Assembly: GCF_000260435.1 (NCBI RefSeq)
Contig: NZ_BACQ01000015.1
Span: 1 to 59,526 of the forward strand
Direction: 5' to 3'
Source of the DNA: Lacticaseibacillus zeae DSM 20178 = KCTC 3804
GTDB taxonomy: Bacteria > Bacillota > Bacilli > Lactobacillales > Lactobacillaceae
DNA length: 59,526 nucleotides
This document shows positions 44,291 to 53,540 of this stretch, piece by piece (position 1 is the first letter of the stretch; each line of letters starts with the position of its first letter). The notes below the pieces were generated by a model, which had not been told where the DNA came from, did no database searches, and was given only the letters and a program-made list of their open reading frames with translations. Made by a program: the position numbers and the translations under genes.

Positions 44291-45190
44291 ATGATGCTTG
44301 CAATCATTATCGTACTTAGTCTTATTTGCTTGCTGGTGACCAGTCTGTTTTTGCTTGTCATCATCGACCTGAGACGGATCAATCACGACTTAAACTATAT
44401 CAATCATCACGAGACAAACGCTGGCGTGACCAGCAACACCAACCTTCCTTTGATCCGCGGGCTGACTGCTGGTATTAATTGGAATCTCAATACGATGCGC
44501 AAGCTACAGATCGAACAAATCGAACAGGAAAAAAAGATTCATCAAATGTTGATGGATCTGACTCACGATATCAAAACACCGCTCACCGTTGCTACTGGCT
44601 ACGTCCAGTTACTTGATCGCGAGCCCAAAGCCGATGCCAAACCCTCCCTAACCCGCATTGCCAATAATTTACGCTCGGTTAACTATTACCTGCACTACCT
44701 GATGGACTTCAATCTAATCCAGGAAAAAACGCGCACTTTAAATCGCAAGCCAATTGACGTCTCGACGTTGCTTAAGACAGAACTTTTCGATTATTACGAT
44801 CAGCTCACTGCCAATGGTTTGCAGGTCAAGCCTGAAGTTGCCGATGGACTGACGCTTGTCACCGATGAGACCCTATTACGCCGAATTATCCAGAACTTAA
44901 TTGGCAACTGGCTTAAATACGCTAAAAACCAAGCATGTTTATCCCTCACCCGCCAAGATGCCAACCATATCGTCATGACTTTTGCGAACAAAACGGCAGA
45001 GCCGGTTCGCCACGTTGAGCGGTTGGCCGACCGATTTTATACCACTGACACTGCGCGAACCACTCAAAGTGTTGGCTTAGGGCTGAGCATTGTTCAATCA
45101 TTGACGACAACGCTTAGTGGGAAAATGGTCATTGACGCGCATGATCATACCTTCACTGTCAAACTAATATTTCGTGAAAGCACAAAATAA
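44291..45190 (+). CDS. Sensor histidine kinase (OmpR partner)
   Basis: The 299-residue kinase has one N-terminal membrane segment (residues 1-28) and a short linker. A HisKA domain carries the phosphorylated His in LTHDIKTPLT (about 98), and a C-terminal HATPase domain carries the VGLGLSIVQ motif. The single membrane anchor and lack of a large extracellular domain suit an intramembrane-sensing kinase associated with an antimicrobial-peptide exporter. AAGGAG precedes the start. Confidence 0.9.
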   Translation: MMLAIIIVLSLICLLVTSLFLLVIIDLRRINHDLNYINHHETNAGVTSNTNLPLIRGLTAGINWNLNTMRKLQIEQIEQEKKIHQMLMDLTHDIKTPLTVATGYVQLLDREPKADAKPSLTRIANNLRSVNYYLHYLMDFNLIQEKTRTLNRKPIDVSTLLKTELFDYYDQLTANGLQVKPEVADGLTLVTDETLLRRIIQNLIGNWLKYAKNQACLSLTRQDANHIVMTFANKTAEPVRHVERLADRFYTTDTARTTQSVGLGLSIVQSLTTTLSGKMVIDAHDHTFTVKLIFRESTK

Positions 45191-45213
45191 TCGCACCAAC
45201 TGACGATTATTTT
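45184..45213 (+). terminator. Terminator overlapping the kinase stop codon
   Basis: AAAATAATCG (45184-45193) pairs with CGATTATTTT (45204-45213), a perfect 10-bp stem that begins inside the last codons of the kinase gene. Confidence 0.7.
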
Positions 45214-45269
45214 AAAAGTTTAGCCGAATTCCTGAGTCAATTCATTCTTCCCTCCCCAAGATAAAACAC

Positions 45270-45297
45270 TTGCTTTTTGTAAGTATCTTGTTATCCT
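45270..45297 (+). promoter_or_regulatory. Promoter of the oligopeptide-binding protein gene
   Basis: TTGCTT (45270-45275) and TATCCT (45292-45297) are 16 bases apart, 32 bases ahead of the TTG start. Confidence 0.55.
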
Positions 45298-45328
45298 AAA
45301 AGCAGTTTACGAAATGGAGGGGCTCGCT

Positions 45329-46969
45329 TTGAAAACGCAACAAAAATGGCTCGTGATGATGACCGCTGCACTGACTCTGGTTCTGGCTGCATGCGGCCAG
45401 TCATCAGCTAAAACCAGTTCTAGTGCGAGCAAACAACAGGTCTGACACCGAATGGAATCGGATGTTTTACAAACGCTCGACCCTAGCAAAGCATCCGAAG
45501 GCGTCTCTGGGCAGGCGATCATTGACACCATGAATGGCCTTTATAAGTACGAAGGACATGATTTACAACCGGCGATGGCAACGAAAATCGTCAAGCCAAC
45601 CAACAATGGACTAACCTATACGTTTAAACTGCGAAATGCAAAATGGAGCGATGGCTCGCCGGTGACCGCTCAGGATTTTGTTTTCGCATGGCAGCGCACG
45701 GTTAACCCAGCCACGAAATCATCGCAGGCCAACATGTATTCCGGCATTCAAAACGCCGATGACATTCGCGCTGGAAAGAAACTTGCGTCAACGTTGGGCG
45801 TTAAGGCGCTTAACGACAAAACACTGGAAGTTACCTTGGAACATCCCATCCCATATTTCAATAGTCTGTTAAACAACGTCGCCTTTTTCCCGCAACCGGC
45901 CAAACAGGTTCAAAAATGGGGCAACAAGTACGGCACTAAATCTGCCTACACGCTTTCCAATGGCGCCTTTAAATCTAAGGACTGGAGCGGGACCGGCGAT
46001 AAATGGGTGGAGGTCAAAAATAACCAGTATTGGAATAAAAAGAACGTCCACCTGACGCAAATCGATGTTCAGGTTGTCAAAGACAGCAATACCGCGCTTG
46101 ACCTTTATCATACCGGCAAATTGGATGACGCCACCTTAACCGGTCAGCTCGCCGCTCAGCAAAAAGGTAAAACCGGGTATGTTGCCAACAAGCGGGCGCG
46201 CACTTACTTTCTGGAACTGAATGAAAATAAGGTGCCGGCTTTTAAGAACACTAAAATTCGCCAGGCAATTTCCATGGCGATCAACCGGAACTCTTTTGTC
46301 AAAAATGTGCTTGCTGACGGCTCGATCGTTGCCCGCGGTATTACGCCCGCCGATCTCAGCCAATTGCCAAATAGCTCGACGGATTTTGCAACCGCCGTCG
46401 CTAAAGGCACTAAAGCTGTCACGTCTTACGACAAGAAAAAGGCCCAAACACTTTGGGAACAAGGGTTGAAGGAAACCGGCCTCAAGAGTGTCAGTGTTGA
46501 ATTGCTCGGTGACGATGTTGATGCGGTTAAAGCCACGCAAGAGTATCTTCAGGGAACGTTACAGGAAAATCTGCCGGGGCTTAAAATCAGTATCGCCAGT
46601 GTGCCGGCCAAAAATCGCCAACAACGCGCGTCAGACCGCAATTTTGATATGGTTCTGAGTACGTGGGGTGCCGATTATCCCGATCCCAACACGTATCTGG
46701 ATCTTTTCACTAGCACGAGTGAGTACAACCACGGTCAATGGCAAAACAGCGACTATGATAAGCTCATGACCAAGGCCAACACAACTGATGCGAATGATCC
46801 GACAGCGCGGTTCAAAGACATGACGCAAGCCGAACAACTGTTAGTCAATCAGGCCGGCGCCATTCCGCTTTATCAGCTCGTCGCCGCCCGTATGGTGAAT
46901 CCGAAAATGCATGATCTCAAAACCAGTCCCGGGAACAGTTTTAACTTTGTCTATGCCTATTTGAAGTAA
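45329..46969 (+). pseudogene. oppA: Peptide ABC transporter substrate-binding lipoprotein (OppA-like), nonsense mutation
   Basis: Starting at a TTG (45329) with GGAGGGG, 38 codons give a lipoprotein signal peptide with lipobox LAAC. An in-frame TGA at 45443-45445 then interrupts the gene. The remaining 505 codons from 45452 continue in the same frame as a full SBP_bac_5 protein: PTNNGLTYTFKLRNAKWSDGSPVTAQDFVFAW, TWGADYPDPNTYLDLF. Without the stop the protein would be about 546 residues. It would bind oligopeptides for an Opp importer. The restart codon at 45452 would lack the signal peptide, so the product would be mislocalised. Confidence 0.85.
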
Positions 46970-46972
46970 ACC

Positions 46973-47005
46973 AAAAGCCGACTCCGATGCGCGAGCCGGC
47001 TTTTT
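46973..47005 (+). terminator. Terminator of the oppA-like gene
   Basis: AAAAGCCG (46973-46980) pairs with CGGCTTTT (46997-47004), followed by T. Confidence 0.85.
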
Positions 47006-47023
47006 AGTGTTTCCATTTTTGGA

Positions 47024-47836
47024 TTAATACGCATTATCTGCGTCAATCACTGGCGGTTCGATAGGCACCATGGTTCGCTTGTGATGGCGATAAGTGGCGA
47101 TCTCTTTGACGCCATGACGTTTGAGCATGGCCAACGCCTGCGCAAAATTAGCCTCATAGTGCGGACCTTCATGCGCATCACTGCCGATTGTAAACAAATG
47201 TCCACCTGCCGCTTGATACCAAGTGATGGCCAGATCATACAAAGTCGCATTATGCCACTTATACATGGACTTGGTGTTTAGTTCTAACGCTAGGTCATGA
47301 TCCACGGCAATGGCAAAAATCTGATCAAGCGCCGCTTTTCCCCACGCTTCTAACTGCTCCGGAGTTATTTCAAACTGCCGCACGCCATAGTCAAAATGCG
47401 CCAACACATCAGCATCATGAAAGCGTTGGATACCAGTTAACATGCGTGAAAAATAGTCCGTCAGCACTTGCTTGGGTGGTAGTGTTGCGATTTGCGTGTC
47501 CAAATAATCATGTTTGCCATCATGATGAAAGCTCAACAACGTAAGATCAAAGTCATGATGCGCCAAATAGTCGCGCAGTCGCGGTTCGGCTGGGGCAAAA
47601 TAGCCGGCCTCAATACCCAGCAGCAACTCATTATGATAATTCGTGGCAAGGGCTGCTTGAGTCCGTACCATCCCGGCATAATCCGGTAGATCATCGCGAC
47701 CGCCATCGTCAGGATTATCGAATTCCAAGTGTTCGGTGGTCACAACTGGCGCCTTGGTTTGCGCCAGATAATCGCGCAATTGGGCTTCAGAGTCAAATGA
47801 GTATAAAGTGTGCATGTGTTGATCGTAAATCGCCAC
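47024..47836 (-). CDS. PHP-domain phosphoesterase (HisJ-like histidinol-phosphatase family)
   Basis: The 270-residue protein has PHP metal motifs: DQHMHTLYSFD near the N-terminus, TTEHLEF, LLGIEAGYF, LSFHHDG, HFDYGVRQFE and IGSDAH with GPHYE. It is of the HisJ/HisK type, but no histidine biosynthesis genes are nearby, so it may act on another phosphate ester. I start at a GTG (47836) with GGAGGAGG at 9-10 nt. Single gene; terminators at 46973 on the other strand face it. Confidence 0.85.
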   Translation of the reverse strand: MAIYDQHMHTLYSFDSEAQLRDYLAQTKAPVVTTEHLEFDNPDDGGRDDLPDYAGMVRTQAALATNYHNELLLGIEAGYFAPAEPRLRDYLAHHDFDLTLLSFHHDGKHDYLDTQIATLPPKQVLTDYFSRMLTGIQRFHDADVLAHFDYGVRQFEITPEQLEAWGKAALDQIFAIAVDHDLALELNTKSMYKWHNATLYDLAITWYQAAGGHLFTIGSDAHEGPHYEANFAQALAMLKRHGVKEIATYRHHKRTMVPIEPPVIDADNAY

Positions 47837-48032
47837 AATTAATTGCCTCCTCCAAAAAAAGTCACGCTGTGCAGACAATGACGCTCCGTTTGATTTAATG
47901 TCATCGCTTCATTAAGCATAGCATAAAAGCTGCGCAACAACGGTAACTGGCAACAATCGGCGGGCAAGTTCTAGCAAAAGCTTGAGCATCTTCACTCAAG
48001 TCCTCCAAAGCCGTATACAAACCAGCGATACA

Positions 48033-48089
48033 AAAAATGGTCTTCAGCAACCTACCCGAAATCGAGCCAGTTTACCGAAGACCATTTTT
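48033..48089. terminator. Bidirectional terminator, 13-bp stem
   Basis: AAAAATGGTCTTC (48033-48045) pairs perfectly with GAAGACCATTTTT (48077-48089). It lies 30 bases past the deoxynucleoside kinase stop codon. The rest of 47879-48118 shows no gene. Confidence 0.85.
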
Positions 48090-48118
48090 AACGTTACAAC
48101 TGACGAAGCCAAAATTAA

Positions 48119-48847
48119 TCAAGCAAATTTTGAAATAGGACCAACTGCGTGCTTAGCTTGTAAGGCGTCGAATTCTTTTGGTGATAGCTTACCCAAATCA
48201 ACTAACTTGGTTTCGATTTGATCAAGCACCGTGGCGCGGTCAGTCGCGGAATGAATGAAATCGTAACGATCGCGATCCACCGTAATCATGGACGATCGGG
48301 TGTAGCCTTTAGCCCATTCTTGATACGCGGTGTTCACCCGCCGATAATAATCCACTAACTCCGGCTTTTGGCGAATGTCTTCCATATCCCGCCCGCGATT
48401 TTGGATCTCATCAAGCTCGTGGTCCGGATCGATTTTCAGATAAACTGCCAGGTCCGGTAAACCATTCCACGGACTGCCGTTGACGTTGCTTTGCATCTCC
48501 TGCGACAGCGTGACATAAACATTGAAATCGACATCATCGATTTCACCATGCTTATGTAACTGTGATGCCATCACAAAGTCGGACTCAAGCGACGAATCCA
48601 TAATGGCATTTTCCTGGGTAACGGCTTTTTTTAATTGCTGATAACGGAAGGTTAGAAAAGCAATCTGCAACATGGCACCTGTGCGCTTGCGACTGTCCGC
48701 CCCGGCGCCATAAAATTTCTGCAACATATTGGCAATCATGCCGTTGCCTTCAACATCTTCATAATACGCAGGGGCTTCCATATCTTTCGACAAAACTTTT
48801 GTCAACGAAGTTTTTCCTGCACCAATACTACCCAGAATGTAGATCAC
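48119..48847 (-). CDS. Deoxynucleoside kinase
   Basis: Enzymes of this family phosphorylate deoxyadenosine/deoxyguanosine or other deoxynucleosides for nucleotide salvage. The 242-residue protein has the P-loop GSIGAGKTS (residues 6-14), a base-binding YYEDVEGN stretch, MDSSLESD containing the conserved substrate-binding Asp, and a LID region with RGRDME. GTG start at 48847 with GAGGAG at 8 nt. Its exact nucleoside preference cannot be read from sequence. Confidence 0.92.
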   Translation of the reverse strand: MIYILGSIGAGKTSLTKVLSKDMEAPAYYEDVEGNGMIANMLQKFYGAGADSRKRTGAMLQIAFLTFRYQQLKKAVTQENAIMDSSLESDFVMASQLHKHGEIDDVDFNVYVTLSQEMQSNVNGSPWNGLPDLAVYLKIDPDHELDEIQNRGRDMEDIRQKPELVDYYRRVNTAYQEWAKGYTRSSMITVDRDRYDFIHSATDRATVLDQIETKLVDLGKLSPKEFDALQAKHAVGPISKFA

Positions 48848-48926
48848 GAATCTCGCTCCTCAATTATCCGAATTAAAATGATCACAACAAATCAAAACAT
48901 TACCACAATGGCCCTCAAAACACCAC

Positions 48927-49658
48927 TTAAAGTGCCTTTAAGCCAAGTTGCTTGCGGCCGCGATTGAACCATGGGCTGACCGTGAAAGCAAGAATATCGT
49001 TGATGACGTAAATACTGGAATTGATGGCCATCGCCAGGCTGGCATCACCTTGCGCGAACGTGACCGCCCACAAAATCAGCTGTGCAATGCCGCTGAATAA
49101 CCACCAGAAGTACTGATTGTTGTAACGCAAGAAGCAAACAATGCCGCCTGTCAACGAAATTGCGAACGCCATGCCATCGTAAATCGGCCGCGGATCATTG
49201 GTGTACTGGCCGATTAAGTAAGCACTGACAGCCCAGACAACCAACGTAAACCCAATCGAGAGCACCCACTTTTGCAAGTTGAAGGTCTTCAGATGATTCT
49301 TAGTATCGTCATTCCAGGTCCGCACACTGATCAACACCGGCAAATCAAGGGTGATGACATACGCAACCTGTTCAAACATCGAAAGATAATTGCGGGCGGT
49401 GAATCCGACAAAAATAAAGCACGCGGCACTCAACAAACCAAGCCAGCCATTAACGGCTTTGGTCGCGTTGATGGCCAAAACACAAAGAACGCCAAGTGTC
49501 GTCCCGATGAATGTAATCACCGTCACTGCCGTTATTTTGGCATCCACCAGCGTCATGAGCTGACAGCCAAAAGCAAACCAAAACAAATAATAATTTTGTT
49601 GCGGCCATCCCTTTAACTGATGCAGCAACCAACTAAAATAATTCCCAGACGTTTGCAC
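48927..49658 (-). CDS. pnuC: PnuC-family nicotinamide riboside/NMN transporter
   Basis: PnuC imports NAD precursors by facilitated diffusion, trapped by intracellular phosphorylation. The 243-residue protein has seven or so membrane segments and the family's WPQQNYYLFWFAF, NPWN-like VRTWNDD and WWLFSGIAQLILW signatures. I start at a GTG (49658) with AAAGGGG 9 nt upstream. A frame open further upstream to 49784 runs through the promoter/leader region, which contains two potential hairpins (GTGGTA/TACCAC and GCAAGA/TCTTGC). Single gene. Confidence 0.9.
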   Translation of the reverse strand: MQTSGNYFSWLLHQLKGWPQQNYYLFWFAFGCQLMTLVDAKITAVTVITFIGTTLGVLCVLAINATKAVNGWLGLLSAACFIFVGFTARNYLSMFEQVAYVITLDLPVLISVRTWNDDTKNHLKTFNLQKWVLSIGFTLVVWAVSAYLIGQYTNDPRPIYDGMAFAISLTGGIVCFLRYNNQYFWWLFSGIAQLILWAVTFAQGDASLAMAINSSIYVINDILAFTVSPWFNRGRKQLGLKAL

Positions 49659-49825
49659 GAAATAAGACCCCTTTAAGCTTGAATTTCGTCGTATGATAAC
49701 GAACGTCTTTATTATGCCGCAAGATTTTTTGAAATGTAAGTCTTGCATATACAACATATTGGTGGTAATAGTAACGTCTACCACAACATGTGCTACATGT
49801 ATAAAACCGTTTCCATCGTGATTAA

Positions 49826-49847
49826 CTCGGCTTTTCAGGAAGCCGAG
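49826..49847 (-). terminator. Hairpin after the SDR gene, without T run
   Basis: CTCGGCTT (49826-49833) pairs with AAGCCGAG (49840-49847). It follows the short-chain dehydrogenase gene ending at 49890; the lack of a T run makes it a weak terminator. Confidence 0.5.
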
Positions 49848-49889
49848 AATACATTTGGTGTTTTGATCACGCCAGGAAAATGTCCTGCC

Positions 49890-50825
49890 TCAAACGCCGG
49901 TAACTTGCCGCGATGCACGATACAGCCGATTTAATAAGTCCTGATCATGCAATTCGGGCCGACCGTTCCAGCTCCATAGCCCCGGATAACCGCGCAACCC
50001 ATGCCATGAAGCCGGCGCATACACGACACCGCCTTGTGCATGGGCATCCGTTGCGGCGTAAAGCGCAGGCAATGCTGCTCGTTGAGGCGACTGACGCAGC
50101 CACGGCATGATGCGAAAACTCAATGCTGCCAACCGCATTGGCCAAGCTGTTGCCCATGACTGAATCGTTTTAAGACTGGTCGCCGCCAAGCCTGGGCTCG
50201 AACCATTGACCATGACCGATTGTCCCGCCTCATGGAACAGTTGATTGAGTTTCACCGCCATCATCGCCTGGGCTAATTTGGAGTTGGCGTAAAACGTCCA
50301 CGGGCGGTAATCACGCCCATCAAATTGATTAAAGGTTAAATGCGGTCGCCCCATGGCAATTGAAGCAACGTTCACCACCCGGGCATTCGGCGCTTTTTCT
50401 AACAATGAGCTTAGCCGCAAAGTGAGCATAAACCCAGCGAAGTAATTAACCGCCCACATTAATTCAACCCCATCACGTGTGACCGTGCGCTTAGCTGGCA
50501 TCATGACGCCGGCATTATTGATTAAAATATCCAAGTGCGGCAAGGTTGCCAAAAGCTCATCCGCCAACTGATTCACAGCAGTTTGATCACTCAGGTCAGC
50601 CGCGATGAAACGGATCAGTTGCCGCTGAGTTTGCTGCTTCAACGTTTCAACCGCTGTCTTCCCTTTAAGCCGATTTTTCCCAATAATGATCACAGTTGCG
50701 CCATGTCGCAGTAATGCCGCACTCATGGCAAAACCAACGCCGCTGGTGCCGCCAGTGACTACTGCATATCGGCCAGTAAGATCTGGCATGTCGCGTTCCG
50801 TCCAATGTCGTTTAGGCGCCTGCAT
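49890..50825 (-). CDS. Short-chain dehydrogenase/reductase
   Basis: The 311-residue protein is an SDR with the NAD(P)-binding TGGTSGVG motif (about 26-33), the NNAG motif, an active-site Ser region NVASIAMGR, and YxxxK as FYANSKLAQ. The extended C-terminus resembles retinol dehydrogenase/WWOX-type SDRs. Substrate unknown. The start at 50825 uses GGAGGTG at 6 nt; msrA lies 27 bases upstream on the same strand, so the two may be co-transcribed. Confidence 0.85.
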   Translation of the reverse strand: MQAPKRHWTERDMPDLTGRYAVVTGGTSGVGFAMSAALLRHGATVIIIGKNRLKGKTAVETLKQQTQRQLIRFIAADLSDQTAVNQLADELLATLPHLDILINNAGVMMPAKRTVTRDGVELMWAVNYFAGFMLTLRLSSLLEKAPNARVVNVASIAMGRPHLTFNQFDGRDYRPWTFYANSKLAQAMMAVKLNQLFHEAGQSVMVNGSSPGLAATSLKTIQSWATAWPMRLAALSFRIMPWLRQSPQRAALPALYAATDAHAQGGVVYAPASWHGLRGYPGLWSWNGRPELHDQDLLNRLYRASRQVTGV

Positions 50826-50851
50826 CTGTGTCACCTCCGTCAGTGACTATT

Positions 50852-51688
50852 TTAAGTCCGCTTTCGCCTTTTCAACAGCATCCTTAAATCACCTTGTGCA
50901 TGCTGAAACTTCAGAAACTGCTGGCGGGTCTTTTCAACCATTCGATACCGTTTCGGGTTCTTTTTGTAAAAGTCCTGATGATAGTTTTCCGCCAACCAAA
51001 ATGTTGCAGCCGGCTCGATAGCTGTCACAATCGGGCGCAAATAACGACCCGAGGCTGCCAGTTTAGTCTTCGCTTCTTCGGCAATCAGGCGCTGGTCATC
51101 ATTGCGCACGAAAATCACCGGCCGATAATGACCGCCTCGATCCTGAAACTGGCCCAGGGCGTCGGTCGGATCCGTCAGTTGAAAGTAAAGGTCGACAAGT
51201 TGTCGATACGACATTTTCCGGGTATCGAAAATAATTTCAACGGCTTCAACATGGCCGGTGGTGTCGCTGATCACTTGCTCATAAGTCGGGTGATCGATAT
51301 GGCCGCCGGTATAGCCGGAAACAACCGATTCAACACCTGGCCTATCGACAAACGGTTCCACCATGCACCAAAAACAGCCGCCCGCAAAGATTGCCCGATC
51401 CTGATAAGCAAGATCCCGCTGAAAATGCGCACTCACGTCAGTTTCGCTTGCCGCTTCAGCATCCCCGGTTTGGGTTCGATAAAAATCGGCCAAATCCGGC
51501 GTTAGGTTATCGCGGATCGCAAGCGGCCGCAAACTGGCTTTTAGCTGATCCTAACTCGCCCCGACGGTTTGCCCTGCTTCAACTTGCTGCTTTGCCCGCA
51601 GCAATTGCTCACGCTCGAAGGCCCTCGTCCTCGGTGCCAGCAATAAATTCGTTAACTTTGCAAGGTAGACTTCCGGCGCCATCTTCAT
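50852..51688 (-). pseudogene. msrA: Peptide-methionine (S)-S-oxide reductase MsrA, interrupted by an in-frame TAG
   Basis: MsrA repairs methionine-S-sulfoxide in proteins; the catalytic Cys is in [10 protein letters not shown]. The gene starts at ATG 51688 with GGAGG at 9 nt and encodes 45 residues (MKMAPEVYLAKL...TVGAS) before a TAG at 51553-51551. It then continues in frame ([30 protein letters not shown]) through the complete reductase domain. The N-terminal extension seen in lactobacilli is thus separated from the enzyme domain. An internal TTG at 51532 could still allow translation of the domain, so complete loss is not certain. Confidence 0.8.
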
Positions 51689-51798
51689 CGCACATCGCCT
51701 CCAGTGATTGATTCACCATTAGTATACGCGTGCTGATTGTTTTTAGATAGTGCACAATCTTTTTTAAATCCTGATCAGCGGGATTAGTTCGAAAATGA

Positions 51799-51825
51799 AA
51801 AAAGCCTGCTTACATGCACAAGCAG
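51799..51825 (-). terminator. Terminator of the histidine phosphatase gene
   Basis: On the minus strand CTGCTT (51825-51820) pairs with AAGCAG (51811-51806), followed by G, C and six T. Confidence 0.8.
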
Positions 51826-51845
51826 ACTGCGTTTCTGAAATTCCG

Positions 51846-52531
51846 TCATTGTGACCAAGCTTCCTGTAACCCCTGATCCCGAAACGTTGTGTTATCCAGC
51901 CAGTCCACTTTGAAGCGGCCGTTTTGGTACGTGACCTTGCTGACGCTGGCATTTGTGAGTTCGGTGCGATTTGGTAAGTCAGCGCCATGTGCCAGCAGCC
52001 ACAACAAACTGGCGGTACCGTGGCTGACGACCAGAACGCTCGTCTCATGAGCGGCTTCTGCTGCGGCAACAATCCGGCGCAATGCCAAATCATAGCGCGA
52101 AACAATTTGTTGGGTGTTTTCCGCCTGATCGGTCACATCGGCGGCATGTAAGCGATCAGGAATCGTCTCAAGCGGTACCTTGCCACTTGTTACGAGTTGA
52201 TGGTAATCCGGGACGCCAAAGACCTCCTGTGAAACGTCTTTGAGTTCACGACCTTCAAAAATACCGTCATTTCCTCGCGTAAGCCGCTATTGGTCTCAAT
52301 TGGCTGTTTTTCATCCATCCCCAAAAGAATCTGCTGCGCCGTTTCCTGAGCGCGAATGAGGTCGCTGGACACGACCCGATCAAACTTCAAGCCACTTGCT
52401 TTTAAGCCCAACCCCAGAGCAAATGCCTGTTTACGCCCATGGGCATCCAGGCGCGAATTAGTCACACCTTGAATCAACTGGCGAACATTACCTGCAGTTT
52501 CTCCGTGTCGGACTAAGTATAAATTAATCAC
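51846..52531 (-). pseudogene. Histidine phosphatase (phosphoglycerate mutase-like), frameshifted
   Basis: The 5' part, from a GTG at 52531 with GGGAG, encodes INLYLVRHGETAGN, the RHGE phosphohistidine motif, and runs to NSGLREE. After one missing base near 52265, frame 2 carries on as DGIFEGRELKDVSQEVFG and DVTDQAENTQQIV. It ends with the second catalytic motif VVSHGTAS and ...QEAWSQ at 51846. Together they form a normal phosphatase of about 228 residues. Confidence 0.85.
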
Positions 52532-52624
52532 AGTTTGCTCCCTTTCAAAACGTGCCATTCACCGACATCCACAGTGAATCATAGCTGTCTTTCGCCAAAT
52601 GCTTCAATCGGTTATCCTCGACAC

Positions 52625-53494
52625 TCACGCTTTGCCAAAAATCTTCTTCTTCAGCCGCAAGCCGGTTGGCGTGGTCGCCAAACCGCCTTCACCGGTTTCC
52701 CGCAACGTAGCCGGCAATTGCATCCCCACACGATTCACGGCTTCGATGACTTCATCAGCCGGAATCACACTGATACAACCAGCAAGCGCCATATCAGCGG
52801 AAATCATAGCCTGACTGGCACCCAGCGCATTCCGTTTCACACACGGCACTTCCACCAAACCGGCAACCGGATCGCACACCAAGCCCATCATATTTTGCAA
52901 GGTGATCGCAACAGCCGTAGCCGCTTGCTCGGCCGTGCCACCATTAGCCGTCACCAACGCCGCCGCAGCCATTGCGCTGGCCGAACCGACTTCTTCCTGA
53001 CAGCCGCCTTCCGCACCGGCAATCCCAGCATTATTGGCAATCACCAAGCCAAACGCGCCAGCTGTGAAAAGAAAATCCAGCTGCTGATCGTGACTCAAAT
53101 GCAGCCGATCGCGCATCGCCAATAAGACCCCGGCCAAAACGCCTGCCGAACCAGCAGTCGGCGTTGCGCAGATGAGTCCCATTTTGGCATTGACTTCATT
53201 CACCGCAATCGCATTACGCACTGCTTCCATAATCGGCTGGCCGCTCATAAATTGCTGGTCGTTAATATAGGTATTTAGTTTCTTCGCCTCGCCACCGGTC
53301 AGACCGGTGACACTTTTAACGCCGGCAATACCTTCCTTCACCGATCGCTCCATGACTTCAAGATTTCGGCTCATTAAATGGCGGACCTGTTCTTCAGTTC
53401 GCGTCGAATTTTCAACTTCCGTGTGCACCATTAGCGCCGCAACAGAAGGAAACGCATGACTTTGCTCAACAAGCTCTTTGACGGTATAAAACAT
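52625..53494 (-). CDS. sdaAA: L-serine dehydratase, iron-sulfur alpha subunit
   Basis: With SdaAB this subunit converts L-serine to pyruvate and ammonia using a [4Fe-4S] cluster. The 289-residue protein shows the cluster and active-site region ICATPTAGSAGVLAGV, EGGCQEEVGSASAMAAAAL, CDPVAGLVEVPCVKRNALG. It has an AAGGAG ribosome-binding site and follows sdaAB by 46 bases in one operon. Confidence 0.95.
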   Translation of the reverse strand: MFYTVKELVEQSHAFPSVAALMVHTEVENSTRTEEQVRHLMSRNLEVMERSVKEGIAGVKSVTGLTGGEAKKLNTYINDQQFMSGQPIMEAVRNAIAVNEVNAKMGLICATPTAGSAGVLAGVLLAMRDRLHLSHDQQLDFLFTAGAFGLVIANNAGIAGAEGGCQEEVGSASAMAAAALVTANGGTAEQAATAVAITLQNMMGLVCDPVAGLVEVPCVKRNALGASQAMISADMALAGCISVIPADEVIEAVNRVGMQLPATLRETGEGGLATTPTGLRLKKKIFGKA

Positions 53495-53540
53495 AATTGA
53501 CTCCTTTATCAGCTAACCCGTGGCAAACTTTGCGACCAGC

